NCBI RefSeq assembly: GCF_003353065.1
Contig: NZ_CP027806.1
Coordinates: 2,810,501 to 2,874,500, forward strand
Direction: 5' to 3'
DNA length: 64,000 bases
Source of the DNA: Cyclonatronum proteinivorum
GTDB lineage: Bacteria; Bacteroidota; Rhodothermia; Balneolales; Cyclonatronaceae
Shown: positions 17,979-28,322 of the stretch, one piece after another
Layout of the letters: every line of letters begins with the position of its first letter
Position numbering within the stretch: position 1 is the first letter of the stretch
Notes under the pieces: model-generated
Database searches by the model: none
Seen by the model: the letters and a program-made list of their open reading frames with translations, nothing else
Told to the model about the DNA's origin: nothing
Translations under genes and position numbers: made by a program

Positions 17979-20081
17979 ATGAAACGCTACTTTGTGTCCA
18001 TGATCTTGTTTGCGTTGCTCCCCCTTGGCCTGGGGTGCAGCAGCACTGCGCAGCTTGAAGCGCACCCACCCGCCTGGCAGGCCGACGACTCCCGCGCCCT
18101 CACCGTAGAGCGCCTCTGGGAATTGAAGCGCATCGGCAACCCGGTCATCTCCCCGGATGGCCGCTGGATCGTTGCCCCGGTGACCCGCTACACCGTCTCC
18201 GACGACCTCGCCCATACCGACCTATGGCTCTTTTCCGCTGACGGTAGCATCGAGCGTCCCCTCACCCGACACGGCTCCGCCGACGGACAGCCCACCTTCA
18301 GCCCCGATGGCAGTCATCTTGCCTTCGTAAGCCGCCGCGATGGCGACGAAGCCGCACAGATTTACGTGCTCCCCATTACCGAGCCCGGCGAAGCCATACG
18401 CCTCACCGAAATCCCGACCGGCGTTACCGGCATCAAATGGGTTGGCGAGCATCTTTACTTCATCTCCAGCATTTTCCCCGACAAAAGCTGGGAAGAAATG
18501 GCGGAGCGTCTCAAACAGGACAATGCCTCCCACATGAGCGGCCTCACCTGGAACCGCCTCCCCTTCGCCTCCTTCGACCGCTTCCTCGATGAAGAACGTC
18601 AGTCGCACCTGTTCCGGATTCACCACACCGGCGGCGAAACCCTCAACATCACCCTGCCCACGGGTCGCGAACTGCCCCGCTCCTCAGCAGGTGCCGGCAG
18701 CTATGATGTGAACCCGGACGAGTCCCTCGTTGTCTTTATGAGCGACGCCAACCGCGACGACCTCAATCCCAAAATCGACCTGTTCCGCGTCGCACCCGGC
18801 AGCATCGAAGCCGTCAACATCACCCCGGATAACATCGGCGTTGACGGAAACCCCCGCTTCAGCCGCAGCGGCCGGCTCCTCGCCTTCACCCGCAACCGCA
18901 TCCCCGGCTTCTACGCGGACACCAATGATCTGATGATCTACACCGTTGAAACCGGTAATGTGCGTAACCAAACCGAAAACTGGGACCGCTCTGTTGGCTC
19001 CGTTGTCTGGGATGAAAACGACGAAAGCCTGTTCGGCTCGGTTTCTGACGCCGGCACACGCCGCATTTTCCGCTTTCACATCATTCCCGGCGTTGAGCCG
19101 CTGCCCGTAACCGGCGCAACGGATTACCCCGCCCTTGATGTAGCTGAAAACGGTACCATTGCAGCGCTCAACCACAGCTTCCTCTACCCGCCGCAGCTGC
19201 ACATTCTCGACATCCCGGAGCGCAGCAGCACCCGCATCGACACCATCAACGACGACATTATGGCCGAAGTCGATCTCGGCACCTATGAATCCGTCATCTA
19301 CACCGGCGCCGACGGACAGGACATTCAGATGTGGGTACACTACCCGCCCGGCTTTGATTCAAGCCAGAAATACCCGCTCTTCCTCCTTATTCACGGCGGG
19401 CCGCACAGCGCCATCACGGACGGCTTCCACTTCCGCTGGAACGCGCAGACCTTTGCGTCATGGGGCTACGTCACCGCCTGGCACAACTTCCACGGCTCCG
19501 ACGGCTTCGGTCAGGACTTCACCGACGCCATCAACCCCGACTGGATCAGCAAGCCCTACGAAGACACCATCCGTGCCGCAGAGTGGTTCATGGAAAAAGA
19601 CTGGATTGATACCGACCGCATGTTTGCCGGCGGCGCGAGCTACGGCGGCTACCTCTCGAGCATACTGTTAGGAAAAGAACATCCTTTCAACGCCCTCCTC
19701 ATTCATGCACCGGTGTACAACCTCTACTCACAGATGGCCGCCGACTTTGCCGTGCACACCGTACGCTTCGGCAACTACTGGGAAGATGACGGCTCACACT
19801 TCGATGGCCGCACCATTTACGAAGCCATCTCCCCGCACTACTTCGCCGGCAACTTCAACACCCCGGCCCTCCTGACGCACGGTCAGGACGACCTCCGCGT
19901 ACCGGTCGGGCAGATCTTCGAATTATTCCGCACCCTCCAAAGCCGCGGCGTCGATTCCCGCCTGATCTACTTCCCCAACGAAAACCACTGGATCCTGCGA
20001 CCCAACAACTCCATTTACTGGTACCATCAGGTCCGCGAATGGGCCGAAAAATACGCCCCACCCGGCCCCCGCCCCCGCTAA
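17979..20081 (+). CDS. S9-family prolyl-oligopeptidase-like peptidase, lipoprotein
   Basis: Exported serine peptidase of about 700 residues, dipeptidyl-peptidase/acylaminoacyl-peptidase type. I start at the ATG at 17979 because it gives a clean lipoprotein signal, MKRYFVSMILFALLPLGLGC, with lipobox LGLGC. A seven-bladed WD40/PD40 propeller (VISPDGRWIVAPVTRY, SPDGSHLAFVSRRDGD, RFSRSGRLLAFTRNR) occupies residues ~40-430. An alpha/beta-hydrolase domain follows with LIHGGPHS, nucleophile Ser554 in GGASYGGYLSS, Asp637 in HGQDDLRVP and His670 in NENHWI. All catalytic residues are present. It has its own terminator and follows the M3 peptidase, suggesting shared peptide catabolism in the periplasm. 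Confidence 0.94.
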   Translation: MKRYFVSMILFALLPLGLGCSSTAQLEAHPPAWQADDSRALTVERLWELKRIGNPVISPDGRWIVAPVTRYTVSDDLAHTDLWLFSADGSIERPLTRHGSADGQPTFSPDGSHLAFVSRRDGDEAAQIYVLPITEPGEAIRLTEIPTGVTGIKWVGEHLYFISSIFPDKSWEEMAERLKQDNASHMSGLTWNRLPFASFDRFLDEERQSHLFRIHHTGGETLNITLPTGRELPRSSAGAGSYDVNPDESLVVFMSDANRDDLNPKIDLFRVAPGSIEAVNITPDNIGVDGNPRFSRSGRLLAFTRNRIPGFYADTNDLMIYTVETGNVRNQTENWDRSVGSVVWDENDESLFGSVSDAGTRRIFRFHIIPGVEPLPVTGATDYPALDVAENGTIAALNHSFLYPPQLHILDIPERSSTRIDTINDDIMAEVDLGTYESVIYTGADGQDIQMWVHYPPGFDSSQKYPLFLLIHGGPHSAITDGFHFRWNAQTFASWGYVTAWHNFHGSDGFGQDFTDAINPDWISKPYEDTIRAAEWFMEKDWIDTDRMFAGGASYGGYLSSILLGKEHPFNALLIHAPVYNLYSQMAADFAVHTVRFGNYWEDDGSHFDGRTIYEAISPHYFAGNFNTPALLTHGQDDLRVPVGQIFELFRTLQSRGVDSRLIYFPNENHWILRPNNSIYWYHQVREWAEKYAPPGPRPR

Positions 20082-20099
20082 ACAATCACCATCCACTTT

Positions 20100-20155
20100 A
20101 AAGGGTGATGTGCCCCCGGTCAAAACCAAACACCGCGGCACATCACCCTTTTTTT
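20100..20155 (+). terminator. Rho-independent terminator after the S9 peptidase
   Basis: Perfect 15-bp stem (AAAGGGTGATGTGCC with GGCACATCACCCTTT) across a 22-base loop, continuing into a T-rich tail. It begins 18 bases after the stop. Confidence 0.92.
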
Positions 20156-20178
20156 ATTGCGTACCCGAAGTTGGGACA

Positions 20179-20316
<138 letters not shown>

Positions 20317-21359
20317 ACCTGAGTTCGATTAATAATTAGGCTAAAGTTGATCGACAAATTGTTGAAAAAGCACAATTTATATGTCGGATAAGTCACAACA
20401 AATTGCTGTATTAAGTCTACCAATAACAACAACATAGCAAAATAAGTCATGACATTATCCGACAATAAAATTACCGAAATATACTGCCTGGTTGACAACT
20501 TCTGCATCGGCTTTCATCGCTCAATGGCCAAGCATATGCTTGGAAATACCCCCAAGCGAAAGCCAAATCTGTCTACCAGCGAGGTGATCACAATTATGAT
20601 TCTGTTTCATCACAGTGGATATCGCACCATCAAGTGCTTCTATACTCAATATGTCAAGGTACACATGTGTCATCTTTTCCCCAAGACCGTTTCATATAAT
20701 CGCTTCGTTGAGCTTATGGCTGGTGCCAATTTGCCGCTGGCATTATTTGTCAAAGAGTGCTGTATGGGAAAGTGCACCGGTATCTCATTCATAGATTCCA
20801 CTCCGCTGCGTGTGTGCAAAAACAAGCGTATATCCAACCATAAAGTCTTCAAGGGCATTGGCCAGTTGGGTAAATCTTCAATAGGATTTTTCTTCGGATT
20901 TAAACTTCATCTGGCTGTCAATGATAAGGGAGAATTGCTCAACTTCCTGATTAGTCCGGGAAATATGGACGACCGTGATCCCCTTAAAAATCCTAACTTT
21001 ATCAAAGCTTTTACAGGAAAAATGTATGCAGATAAAGGCTATATCTCAGCGGCACTGTCCAGGATTTTGTTTGATGACGGCATTCATCTGATTACCCAAA
21101 TACGCAAGAATATGAAAAATTGCCTGATGAGTCTTAATGACAAAATCCTGTTGCGAAAGAGATCTGTTATTGAGACCATAAATGATGAACTCAAAAACAT
21201 GTGTCAAATTGAACATTCCCGTCATCGCTCTTTCGCTAACTTTTTGTCTAACCTGCTGTCGGGATTAGCTGCCTATTCCTTCTTTCCCAAAAAGCCCGCC
21301 ATAAAGTATGAATCCGTTCATACTAACCAATTAAGCATGATTTAAAATCGAACTCAGGT
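20317..21359 (+). mobile_element. Intact IS982-family insertion sequence, 1043 bp
   Basis: Bounded by perfect 14-bp terminal inverted repeats, ACCTGAGTTCGATT at 20317-20330 and AATCGAACTCAGGT at 21346-21359, and encodes one full-length transposase. Flanks are A-rich, so the target duplication is ambiguous; five A on each side would fit. It is inserted inside composite repeat R2, so it arrived after that repeat. Its codon and base usage (AT-richer) differs from the neighbouring genes. Confidence 0.93.
20449..21345 (+). CDS. IS982-family transposase
   Basis: The 298-residue DDE transposase of the surrounding insertion sequence. The N-terminal part KRKPNLSTSEVITIMILFHHSGYRTIK is the family's conserved helical region. 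Catalytic acidic residues are visible in SFIDSTPLRVC (first Asp), MYADKGYIS (second Asp) and KRSVIETINDELKN (Glu). The frame is uninterrupted and stops one base before the right terminal repeat, so the element is probably competent or recently active. Confidence 0.95.
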   Translation: MTLSDNKITEIYCLVDNFCIGFHRSMAKHMLGNTPKRKPNLSTSEVITIMILFHHSGYRTIKCFYTQYVKVHMCHLFPKTVSYNRFVELMAGANLPLALFVKECCMGKCTGISFIDSTPLRVCKNKRISNHKVFKGIGQLGKSSIGFFFGFKLHLAVNDKGELLNFLISPGNMDDRDPLKNPNFIKAFTGKMYADKGYISAALSRILFDDGIHLITQIRKNMKNCLMSLNDKILLRKRSVIETINDELKNMCQIEHSRHRSFANFLSNLLSGLAAYSFFPKKPAIKYESVHTNQLSMI

Positions 21360-21669
21360 AAAAAACAAGTCATCTCGAACAGCGGGGCATGGCAACGCCA
21401 CAATAAAAGCCACGGGAACTCGACCTGCACCGACAGCCCACCGAAGTCTCATGTGAGAGATCCCCTGCGGCTGTCCGGCCCCGATATGGATCAACGCTGC
21501 GGAGCCCTACGATGCGAGATCCTTCGACTCCGCTGCGCTTCGCTCAGGATGACAGGCTGCGTGTCGCGTCATACGGCGCGGCAAGCCGCGCCGGGGTTTT
21601 GGAAAATGCCCCTGTCATCCTGAGCGGAGCCGGAGCGCAGCGAAGGCGGAGTCGAAGGATCTGGTGATG
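21360..21669. repeat. Composite repeat R2, right part (copy 1)
   Basis: Continues R2 after the insertion sequence. From GTCATCTCGAAC at 21369 it runs parallel to 36186-36485. It contains a long imperfect inverted repeat (21516-21555 with 21612-21661, built on CCTTCGACTCCGCTGCG/CGGAGTCGAAGG). Between the arms is the palindrome CGGCGCGGC-AA-GCCGCGCCG at 21574-21593. No gene is present. Confidence 0.75.
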
Positions 21670-21878
21670 GGGTTTGGGCAGCTGATACATCCTGAGCACC
21701 TAACAGCAAAAATGCCGAATAAAAACCCGCGCAAATTTCGCTCAAACCATTAATCCGCATTCCTTCGACTCCGCTGCGGGGCATAAAGCCTCCATTTTAT
21801 ATTTCGGTCTGAACTAAGTACTTTCATTTCAGCATACATTTTTTTCTATTCGACCATCAGGCTTAATTCCGAAACAGC
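21670..21878. other. Intergenic leader of the acetate-sensor operon
   Basis: No gene. A stray fragment of the CCTTCGACTCCGCTGCG motif occurs at 21762-21778, followed by an AT-rich stretch that probably carries the promoter of the downstream operon. I could not define its boxes. Confidence 0.4.
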
Positions 21879-22097
21879 ATGTCACCGAAACCGGCTGCGG
21901 CTTTGCTTTTCCTTTTTATTTGCGGCATGCTGCTGTTCAATGCCCCCTTGCTGTCGGCTTTCACCCTTCCCGATAACCCGCCCGCGCTGCTGCCGCTGTT
22001 TCTGATGTTTGCCTGGCTCGCGCTGATTGCGGCTTCTGCGCTGATCCTTCGCAAGACCGGCGCGGATGATGACGAGCAACCGGAGGCCGACCCGTGA
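21879..22097 (+). CDS. Small two-helix membrane protein preceding transporter-kinase
   Basis: The 72-residue protein has two hydrophobic helices (about residues 5-27 and 36-59) joined by a Pro-rich loop, and an acidic tail. Its stop overlaps the start of the transporter-kinase by four bases (GTGA), a sign of translational coupling. Small two-helix proteins often accompany SLC5-type transporters or transporter-kinases as accessory subunits; that role is inferred from position and topology only. Confidence 0.7.
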   Translation: MSPKPAAALLFLFICGMLLFNAPLLSAFTLPDNPPALLPLFLMFAWLALIAASALILRKTGADDDEQPEADP

Positions 22098-24808
22098 TAC
22101 AGCCTGCGATAATCCTGACGGCATCTCTGCTTTACCTGCTGGTATTATTCGGGATTGCCTACTACGCCGACCGCCGCAAGGAACAGGGCCGAAGCCTGAT
22201 CGCCAATCCATACATCTACGCGCTTTCGCTCGGCGTGTACTGCACGGCCTGGACCTTCTTCGGAAGCGTGGGGCGCGCCGCGGAGTCCGGGGTTGGCTTC
22301 CTGCCGATTTACATCGGTCCGACCCTGATGGCGCTGCTGTGGTGGGTCGTGCTCCGCAAGATGGTGCGTATCGCGAAACAACAGCGCATTACTTCGATTG
22401 CCGATTTTGTGGCTTCCCGCTACGGCAAGAGTACGCGCCTGAGCGTGGCCATGACCCTGATCACAGTAGTCGGCATCATTCCGTACATCGCGCTGCAACT
22501 CAAAGCGATTTCGGGCACCTACCTCGTGCTCAGCGGGGGCGACACCGCGACGACCGCCCTTTTTACCGATACGGCCCTGTACGCGACCCTCATCCTCGCG
22601 GCTTTCACCATTTTATTTGGAGCGCGCGAACTCGACGCGACCGAGCGGCATGAAGGCCTCGTGGCCGCCATTGCGTTTGAGTCCGTCGTGAAGCTCGTCG
22701 CCTTTCTCGCGGTCGGCATTTTTGTGGTCTGGTTCGTGTTCGACGGCCCGACCGATTTGTGGGCGCAGGCCATGGTGCAGCCGGGTTTGCAGCAACTCTT
22801 TTCCTTCGGGGAAGACACCATTCCCCTCAGCGAGTGGTTCTGGCTCACTCTCATTTCAATGTTCGCGATTTTGTTCCTGCCCCGGCAGTTTCAGGTGTCG
22901 GTGGTCGAGAACGTATCCGAAAAGCACATCCTCAAAGCCATTTGGCTGTTCCCGCTCTACCTGTTCGCGATCAACATTTTCGTGATTCCGATTGCGCTTG
23001 CCGGACTCATCCTCTTTCCCGGCGGCAGCGTGGATGCCGATACTTTCGTCATCACCATCCCGCTTTTTGAGGGCAGCAGTCTGCTGGCGCTGTTCGCGTT
23101 CATCGGCGGACTTTCCGCGGCTACCGGCATGGTGATTGTGGCGGTTGTGGCCCTGAGCACCATGGTCAGCAACGACCTGCTCGTGCCCGCGCTTGTCCGC
23201 TCGGGCCGCCTCGACATCGCCGCCCGCGCCGACGCGACCGGCTTCCTGTTGCTCATCCGCCGCGTGAGCATTATTGTTATTCTGTTGCTCGCCTACTCCT
23301 TCGTGCGCTTTCTCGATCAGGGCTACTCGCTGGTTTCCATAGGGCTGATTTCCTTTGTGGCGGTTGCGCAGTTTGCCCCGGCTATACTCGGGGGACTTTT
23401 CTGGAAGGGCGCCTCCCGCGACGGCGCACTCGCAGGTCTGCTGACCGGCTTCGGGATCTGGCTGTTCACCCTCGTGCTGCCCACGCTGGAAACCGCGGAG
23501 GTTTTGAGCAGCAGCATCACCGAAAACGGCCTCTTTGGCCTGCCCCTGCTCCAGCCTTATGCGCTGTTCGGGGTATCGCAGCTTGACCCGATTTCACACG
23601 CGGCCTTTTGGTCGCTCAGCCTGAACAGCCTGCTCTTTTTCGGGGTATCGCTGCTGAGCCGGCCGGGGCTTTCGGAGCTGTCGCAGGCGAGTCTGTTTGT
23701 GGACGCCCTCGATCCGGGACGGCAGCAACTGCGGGGCAGCCTGAGTCAGCGTACCGCTTCGCGCGAAGACGTCATCCACATCATGCAGCGATTCCTCGGG
23801 CCGGAACGCACGGCCAAAGCGCTTGAAGAATACGAACAGCTTTATCCCGCCGATCCGCTGAAGGCGCAGCGGGGTATAGACGGGGACAGCTTCATCAACT
23901 ATGCCGAAACCCTGCTCGGCGGGGTCATCGGATCGGCTTCGGCGCGGACCGTCGTTTCATCGGTCGCACAGGAAGAGCCGCTTGGTATGGAGCAAATCAT
24001 GACCATGCTGGATGAGACACGTCAGGCGCTGGCCTACAGCCGCGAGCTCGAAGAAAAATCAGCCGCACTCGAGCTCACAACCGCCGAGCTGAAGGAAGCC
24101 AACACCCGCCTGCGGGAGCTCGATGAAATGAAAGACGAATTCATGTTCACCGTCACGCATGAGCTCAAAACGCCGCTCACCTCCATCCGCGCCTTCACCG
24201 AAATCCTGCGCGACAACCCCGGAATTCCGGCGGAAAAGGCCGGGGAGTTTCTCGACATCATCACCCGGGAGACGGAGCGGCTTTCGCGCCTCATCACGCA
24301 GATTCTGGACATGCAGCGGTTCGAAAAAGGCGCGATGAATGCAGCCTTTGAACAGGATGATCTTCGCCGTATCGCAAATAACGCCGTGCAGGCTACCGAA
24401 CATAAGTTCCGTGAGAAGCAACAGGAATTCCGGCACAATCTCGATAGTTGCGGTGACCTGCCCATGCAGGCCGACGCCGATCAGCTCGAACAGGTCATCG
24501 TAAACCTGCTCGCCAACGCGTCCAAGTTCACGCCTGCCGGCGGGCGCATCAGCCTGGACCTCAGCAAAACGCCGGATCATTACCTGATGGAAGTCACCGA
24601 TAACGGTCCCGGCGTACCAGAGGACGAGCGCGAGCTGATTTTCGAGAAATTCTCCCGCGCCCGTCATGCTACCGAAGCGAGCATCCCCGGAACCGGACTG
24701 GGGCTGAGTATCGTGAAATCCATCGTCGCCCTGCACCGCGGCACCGTTGCTGTGACCGACGCTCCGGATGGGGGCGCCTGTTTCCGGATTACGCTGCCTT
24801 TTGATTGA
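22094..24808 (+). CDS. SLC5 (sodium/solute symporter)-histidine kinase fusion, CbrA/CrbS-like
   Basis: Inner-membrane sensor of 904 residues. Residues 1-~480 form a many-helix sodium:solute symporter domain (ALSLGVYCTAWTFFGSVGRA, ITSIADFVASRYGKS, IPYIALQLKAI). A linker and coiled coil (~600-680) lead to HisKA with phospho-accepting His689 in FTVTHELKTPLTS. The ATPase domain has NLLANASKFTP, DNGPGVPEDE and GTGLGLSIVKS. Homologues CbrA and CrbS sense histidine or acetate and control acetyl-CoA synthetase and carbon use. No receiver is fused, and a lone receiver follows at 25193. The start is GTG, overlapping the small membrane-protein gene. Acetate as the signal is inferred from family and from the shunt genes in the window. 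Confidence 0.93.
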   Translation: MIQPAIILTASLLYLLVLFGIAYYADRRKEQGRSLIANPYIYALSLGVYCTAWTFFGSVGRAAESGVGFLPIYIGPTLMALLWWVVLRKMVRIAKQQRITSIADFVASRYGKSTRLSVAMTLITVVGIIPYIALQLKAISGTYLVLSGGDTATTALFTDTALYATLILAAFTILFGARELDATERHEGLVAAIAFESVVKLVAFLAVGIFVVWFVFDGPTDLWAQAMVQPGLQQLFSFGEDTIPLSEWFWLTLISMFAILFLPRQFQVSVVENVSEKHILKAIWLFPLYLFAINIFVIPIALAGLILFPGGSVDADTFVITIPLFEGSSLLALFAFIGGLSAATGMVIVAVVALSTMVSNDLLVPALVRSGRLDIAARADATGFLLLIRRVSIIVILLLAYSFVRFLDQGYSLVSIGLISFVAVAQFAPAILGGLFWKGASRDGALAGLLTGFGIWLFTLVLPTLETAEVLSSSITENGLFGLPLLQPYALFGVSQLDPISHAAFWSLSLNSLLFFGVSLLSRPGLSELSQASLFVDALDPGRQQLRGSLSQRTASREDVIHIMQRFLGPERTAKALEEYEQLYPADPLKAQRGIDGDSFINYAETLLGGVIGSASARTVVSSVAQEEPLGMEQIMTMLDETRQALAYSRELEEKSAALELTTAELKEANTRLRELDEMKDEFMFTVTHELKTPLTSIRAFTEILRDNPGIPAEKAGEFLDIITRETERLSRLITQILDMQRFEKGAMNAAFEQDDLRRIANNAVQATEHKFREKQQEFRHNLDSCGDLPMQADADQLEQVIVNLLANASKFTPAGGRISLDLSKTPDHYLMEVTDNGPGVPEDERELIFEKFSRARHATEASIPGTGLGLSIVKSIVALHRGTVAVTDAPDGGACFRITLPFD

Positions 24809-24960
24809 TGATCGTCTGTCGTTTATGGGACGCGGATATTTTTGGGATTGAGCGGGGATTTGTGTGGATTTGGGCAGATTTTGGATTACGATGGACCCGG
24901 CTGAGAATCTGGATTAACCCAATTCCATTTGCCCGATTTGCGTCCTGCCATCGTGTACCA

Positions 24961-25049
24961 TGCAAAAAAGCAAGGGACCCGTGCCGATTTGGGGTGACCG
25001 AGCCAGCGCCAAGGGCCTTGATGTTCACGGCGTTCTACCCAAAAAAAAC
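24961..25049 (-). repeat. Dispersed element R1, copy 5 (reverse orientation)
   Basis: Read on the minus strand it runs TTTTTTTTGGGTAGAACGCC ... ACCCCAAATCGG ... CCCTTGCTTTTTTGC, matching the R1 plan. It sits between the transporter-kinase and the receiver gene, opposite to their transcription, in a 384-base gap that otherwise holds no gene. A TACTTTG box at 25141-25147 is a possible -7 element for the receiver gene. Confidence 0.75.
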
Positions 25050-25192
25050 ATAGCTGGTTAAAACAGGCAGCGGGTGTGGGGCCTGGTCTTTTATTGCGGG
25101 TTGCAATCGCTTTTCCTACGTATCAAAGCGGATTTTTTTTTACTTTGGGTTCATAGTTATAAATCCGACCCTAACCTTAGTTTTCCTTCAAT

Positions 25193-25567
25193 ATGCCTGT
25201 GAACGTCCTGATTGTTGACGATGAACCGAACATTGTGATTTCCCTGGAATTTCTGATGGCGCAGAACGGACTCACGCCTTTTATTGCGCGCTCCGGAGAA
25301 CAGGCTATTGATTTTTTGGAAGATAAGGTGCCTGATGTGGTGCTGCTCGATGTGATGCTGCCGAACCGTTCGGGCTTCGATATTTTGCAGTACATCCGGA
25401 GGAACGAGCGGCTGAAGAACATTAAGGTGATCATGCTGACCGCGCGCGGGCGTGAACAGGATGTTTCGAAGGGGATGGATTTGGGCGCGGATGCGTATGT
25501 CACCAAGCCGTTTTCGACCCGTGAGCTCGTGAATAAAGTGAAGGAGTTTGCGCGCCATGAACCGTAA
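25193..25567 (+). CDS. Single-domain response regulator
   Basis: The 124-residue protein is a stand-alone CheY-like receiver with no output domain. The acidic pocket is DDE at residues 9-11, the phospho-acceptor is Asp53 ([13 protein letters not shown]), with Thr83 and Lys105 (YVTKPF) conserved. It is presumably phosphorylated by the transporter-kinase encoded upstream. With no DNA-binding domain, it must act by protein contact, perhaps on the next gene product, whose start overlaps its end by 11 bases. Confidence 0.95.
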   Translation: MPVNVLIVDDEPNIVISLEFLMAQNGLTPFIARSGEQAIDFLEDKVPDVVLLDVMLPNRSGFDILQYIRRNERLKNIKVIMLTARGREQDVSKGMDLGADAYVTKPFSTRELVNKVKEFARHEP

Positions 25568-27707
25568 TGAACAGCGCCTTTTTTCGATTTATTTTTTCTC
25601 CGGCTTCGCGGTCATTCTGGTGAGTGTGAGCCTTTTTGCGGTTTTACTGTGGAAGTTTGAGCTGGTGCGTGCGGAAGGCGGTAGTCTGATCTGGACGATG
25701 CTGCTGCTGGTTGCGCTGCTTTCGGGGGCGCATTTCGCGGGACTTAAGCTGTTCTTTACGAACATGCTCGAGCCGCTGAACCGGCTCAACGATGCGCTTC
25801 AGGCCTTTGAAGCGGGCAGGGAGCTGGAGCTGCGCGGAAGCACGTTCACCCGAAATCTGATTACGTCTATCAACCGTCTGAACCGGGCTTACCGCGAGCT
25901 GAAGCAAACAACCGATGCCCGCATTGCCGATGCCAACGAGAAGTTGGAGCGGGAAAAGCGTACGCTTGCGACCCTGATTTCCGAGCTGCATTCGGGCGTG
26001 ATTTTGTGTTCGGGGGAAGGCCGTATCATCCTGTATAACCCTGTGATTGAAGAAATGGCCGCCGATGCGCAGGTGCGGGCGCGGCTGGGGCTTGGTAAGG
26101 ATATCCGCGGGCTGTTCGATGCGGGTTTGGTTGACTATCTTTTTGAAGAGTCGCGCGGACTGCTGGCGTCGGGCAGCAAAGCGCTGTCAGCGGCGGTGAG
26201 CTATGCGCCCTCGGGCGATCTCGTGCGGCTCAGCCTGATTCCGGTGAGCACGACCGATGCGGACGGCGGGGAAGCCTGGCTGCTGATTATGCGCAATATC
26301 GCGCCGGAAATGCGGCAGGCTGCGGGGCGTGACACCTTGCTCAAACAGCTTTCGGAACAGGTGCGGGCTTCCGTTGCGAGCATTCGGGCCGCCGGGGAAA
26401 ATTTATCCGAATATCCCGATATGCCTGCGGCAATGCGGCAGAATTTTGTTAGCGTCATTGAAGATGAAGCCGGACGCCTGGGGTCGCGGGTCGGCGAAGT
26501 GTTGGGCGAGTATGAAGAAACCTACCGCTCGTACTGGCCCAAAGAGCCGGTGCTGCTGCGCGCGTTTCTGGAAAACTTTGCACAGCGGGCCGCCAAGCTG
26601 ACCGGACTGGATGTCCGCCTGCCGGATCAGATGCAGACAGGTATGATTCGCGTGGATACCTACGCGCTGCTGCTCACCCTGCTCGACCTGCAAACTCGGG
26701 TTAGCGAAGCGCTGTCTGCCAAAGAAGTGCAGCTTCAGATTACCGACCGCGACAAGCTGACCGAACTGCGGCTGCTCACGCCGGGCGTGCTGAAGGAGCG
26801 CAACGAGCAACTTCTCGAATCCTGGCTCGAAGCAAAGCCCAGCCTTGCGGGCAGTGCGCACCCGGTGAGTTCGGGTGAGATTCTCGACCGGCACGATGCC
26901 GAGATCTGGATCAAAACCAACCGCGAACTGAGCGACGCCCCGCAGACCGAGCTCTGCCTCGTGCTTCCTTTCGAGCACAGCGCGGCTCCCGAAACCAGCG
27001 CGCCGTCAGAAGCCGCTGCAGCTGATGCGAAAATGGCCGCGGGTTCGCGTCCGGTGTATTATGATTTCGAACTTTTTTTGCAGTCCAAAACATCTCCCGA
27101 GCTGGCCGATGCCAAACTCTCGGAACTCAGCTTCACCGTATTCGATCTTGAAACGACGGGGCTGAATCCATCCGTCGGGGATGAAATCATTTCCTTTGGC
27201 GGTATCCGGATTCTCAACAATAAGCTTCTCACGCACGACACCTTTGACGCCCTGTGCAAGCCTGCGCGCCCGGTGAGTCCTGAATCGACCGCGATTCACG
27301 GCATTACCAATGAAATGCTTGCCGGCAAGCCGCCCGTCACGGAGATTCTGCCGGCCTTCCATGCGTGGTGCGAAAACAGCGTGCTTGTGGGGCACAACAT
27401 CGCCTTCGACCTCCGCTTCCTCAAGCTGCTCGAAAAGCGCAGCGGACTCGTGTTCAATCAGCCCGCCCTCGACACCCTGCTGCTTTCCTCCGTGCTCTTC
27501 CCCGATGCCGAAGCGCACGGCCTCGAAACCCTTTGTGCCAAATTCGGAATCACTGTCAAGGGCCGGCACTCCGCCCTTGGCGACGCCATCGCGACGGCGG
27601 AAGTTTTTGCCTACCTCATTCCCCTGCTCGCCGACCGCGGCATTACGACGCTCGCACAAGCCCGGGACCTCAGCAAAGATTCACACTTTACCATGCTGAA
27701 ATACTGA
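25557..27707 (+). CDS. Membrane sensor with degenerate kinase region fused to DnaQ-type 3'-5' exonuclease
   Basis: Unusual 716-residue fusion. I start at the ATG at 25557, which has AAGGAG ten bases upstream. Two N-terminal helices (~12-35 and 45-65) are followed by a HAMP-like linker and coiled coil (~70-130), then a PAS-like segment ([22 protein letters not shown]). A helical region follows that looks like a dimerisation/kinase core without a recognisable phospho-His. The last ~190 residues are a DEDDh exonuclease: Asp530 and Glu532 in [19 protein letters not shown], and HSALGDA. Conserved neighbourhoods around acetyl-CoA synthetase in other phyla include such exonuclease genes next to SLC5-kinases. 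The nucleic-acid substrate and the link to signalling are unknown. Confidence 0.88.
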   Translation: MNRNEQRLFSIYFFSGFAVILVSVSLFAVLLWKFELVRAEGGSLIWTMLLLVALLSGAHFAGLKLFFTNMLEPLNRLNDALQAFEAGRELELRGSTFTRNLITSINRLNRAYRELKQTTDARIADANEKLEREKRTLATLISELHSGVILCSGEGRIILYNPVIEEMAADAQVRARLGLGKDIRGLFDAGLVDYLFEESRGLLASGSKALSAAVSYAPSGDLVRLSLIPVSTTDADGGEAWLLIMRNIAPEMRQAAGRDTLLKQLSEQVRASVASIRAAGENLSEYPDMPAAMRQNFVSVIEDEAGRLGSRVGEVLGEYEETYRSYWPKEPVLLRAFLENFAQRAAKLTGLDVRLPDQMQTGMIRVDTYALLLTLLDLQTRVSEALSAKEVQLQITDRDKLTELRLLTPGVLKERNEQLLESWLEAKPSLAGSAHPVSSGEILDRHDAEIWIKTNRELSDAPQTELCLVLPFEHSAAPETSAPSEAAAADAKMAAGSRPVYYDFELFLQSKTSPELADAKLSELSFTVFDLETTGLNPSVGDEIISFGGIRILNNKLLTHDTFDALCKPARPVSPESTAIHGITNEMLAGKPPVTEILPAFHAWCENSVLVGHNIAFDLRFLKLLEKRSGLVFNQPALDTLLLSSVLFPDAEAHGLETLCAKFGITVKGRHSALGDAIATAEVFAYLIPLLADRGITTLAQARDLSKDSHFTMLKY

Positions 27708-27752
27708 TTGATGTGCGGGCAGCGCGGCGGTTCAGAAGAAGGTTGCATAGGG

Positions 27753-28322
27753 TTAATTGGATCGGATTCGAAAACCAACGCTCACGCCAAACTGTGAAAT
27801 GATCAAACCCTGCCCGATGGAAGGTGTGAAGCCTGCGCGAAGTACACCAAAGTTTTTTCCGTCAATCCGGATCCCAAAATTGAAGCTTAAGAAGCCGCGT
27901 AAATCAGCGTCAACAAGATAAAAAGAAGGACCTGCCCCAAATTCATACGCCCACCTTCGGTTGTTCTGAATTAAGAAAGGCTGACTGAAGGCATATCCCA
28001 TGTGGAGTACCGGCGTGCAGATTCCTTCTGTCCGGTTTCCGTCATTGTTTAGAAAGAAAATCTCAATGCTTTCACAGTCGCGAAAATTATCGTCAATCAT
28101 AGCCGACTCTAAAAGGGGAAAGCCAACGCCAAACCGAACGGCATGTCCCTCTCTGTTACTTCGCTCATAATTAACAGAAAAACCGGAGCTGTAACCGAGA
28201 ATCTCCAGGAAAACGGCTTCCTGAATGTCATCGGCTCCCAACCGCTGCGCAGAAACCGGATCAAATGAACCTAAAAACACGACCAAGAGTCCGACAGAAA
28301 AAATGTTGCGCAAAAAAGACAT
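27753..28322 (-). CDS. Hypothetical outer-membrane beta-barrel-like protein
   Basis: The 189-residue protein has a Sec signal peptide (MSFLRNIFSVGLLVVFLGSF... cleavage near SAQ). It then shows alternating aromatic/glycine strands (GFSVNYERSN, AVRFGVGFPL, YEFGAGPSFYLVDADLRGFLSFNFGIRIDG, FGVLRAGFTP) and ends in an aromatic-position strand, FGVSVGFRIRSN. This pattern fits a small eight-stranded outer-membrane barrel. Two Cys (about positions 83 and 97) could form a disulfide. It is convergent with the exonuclease gene, 45 bases apart. No specific function is recognised. Confidence 0.65.
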   Translation of the reverse strand: MSFLRNIFSVGLLVVFLGSFDPVSAQRLGADDIQEAVFLEILGYSSGFSVNYERSNREGHAVRFGVGFPLLESAMIDDNFRDCESIEIFFLNNDGNRTEGICTPVLHMGYAFSQPFLIQNNRRWAYEFGAGPSFYLVDADLRGFLSFNFGIRIDGKNFGVLRAGFTPSIGQGLIISQFGVSVGFRIRSN

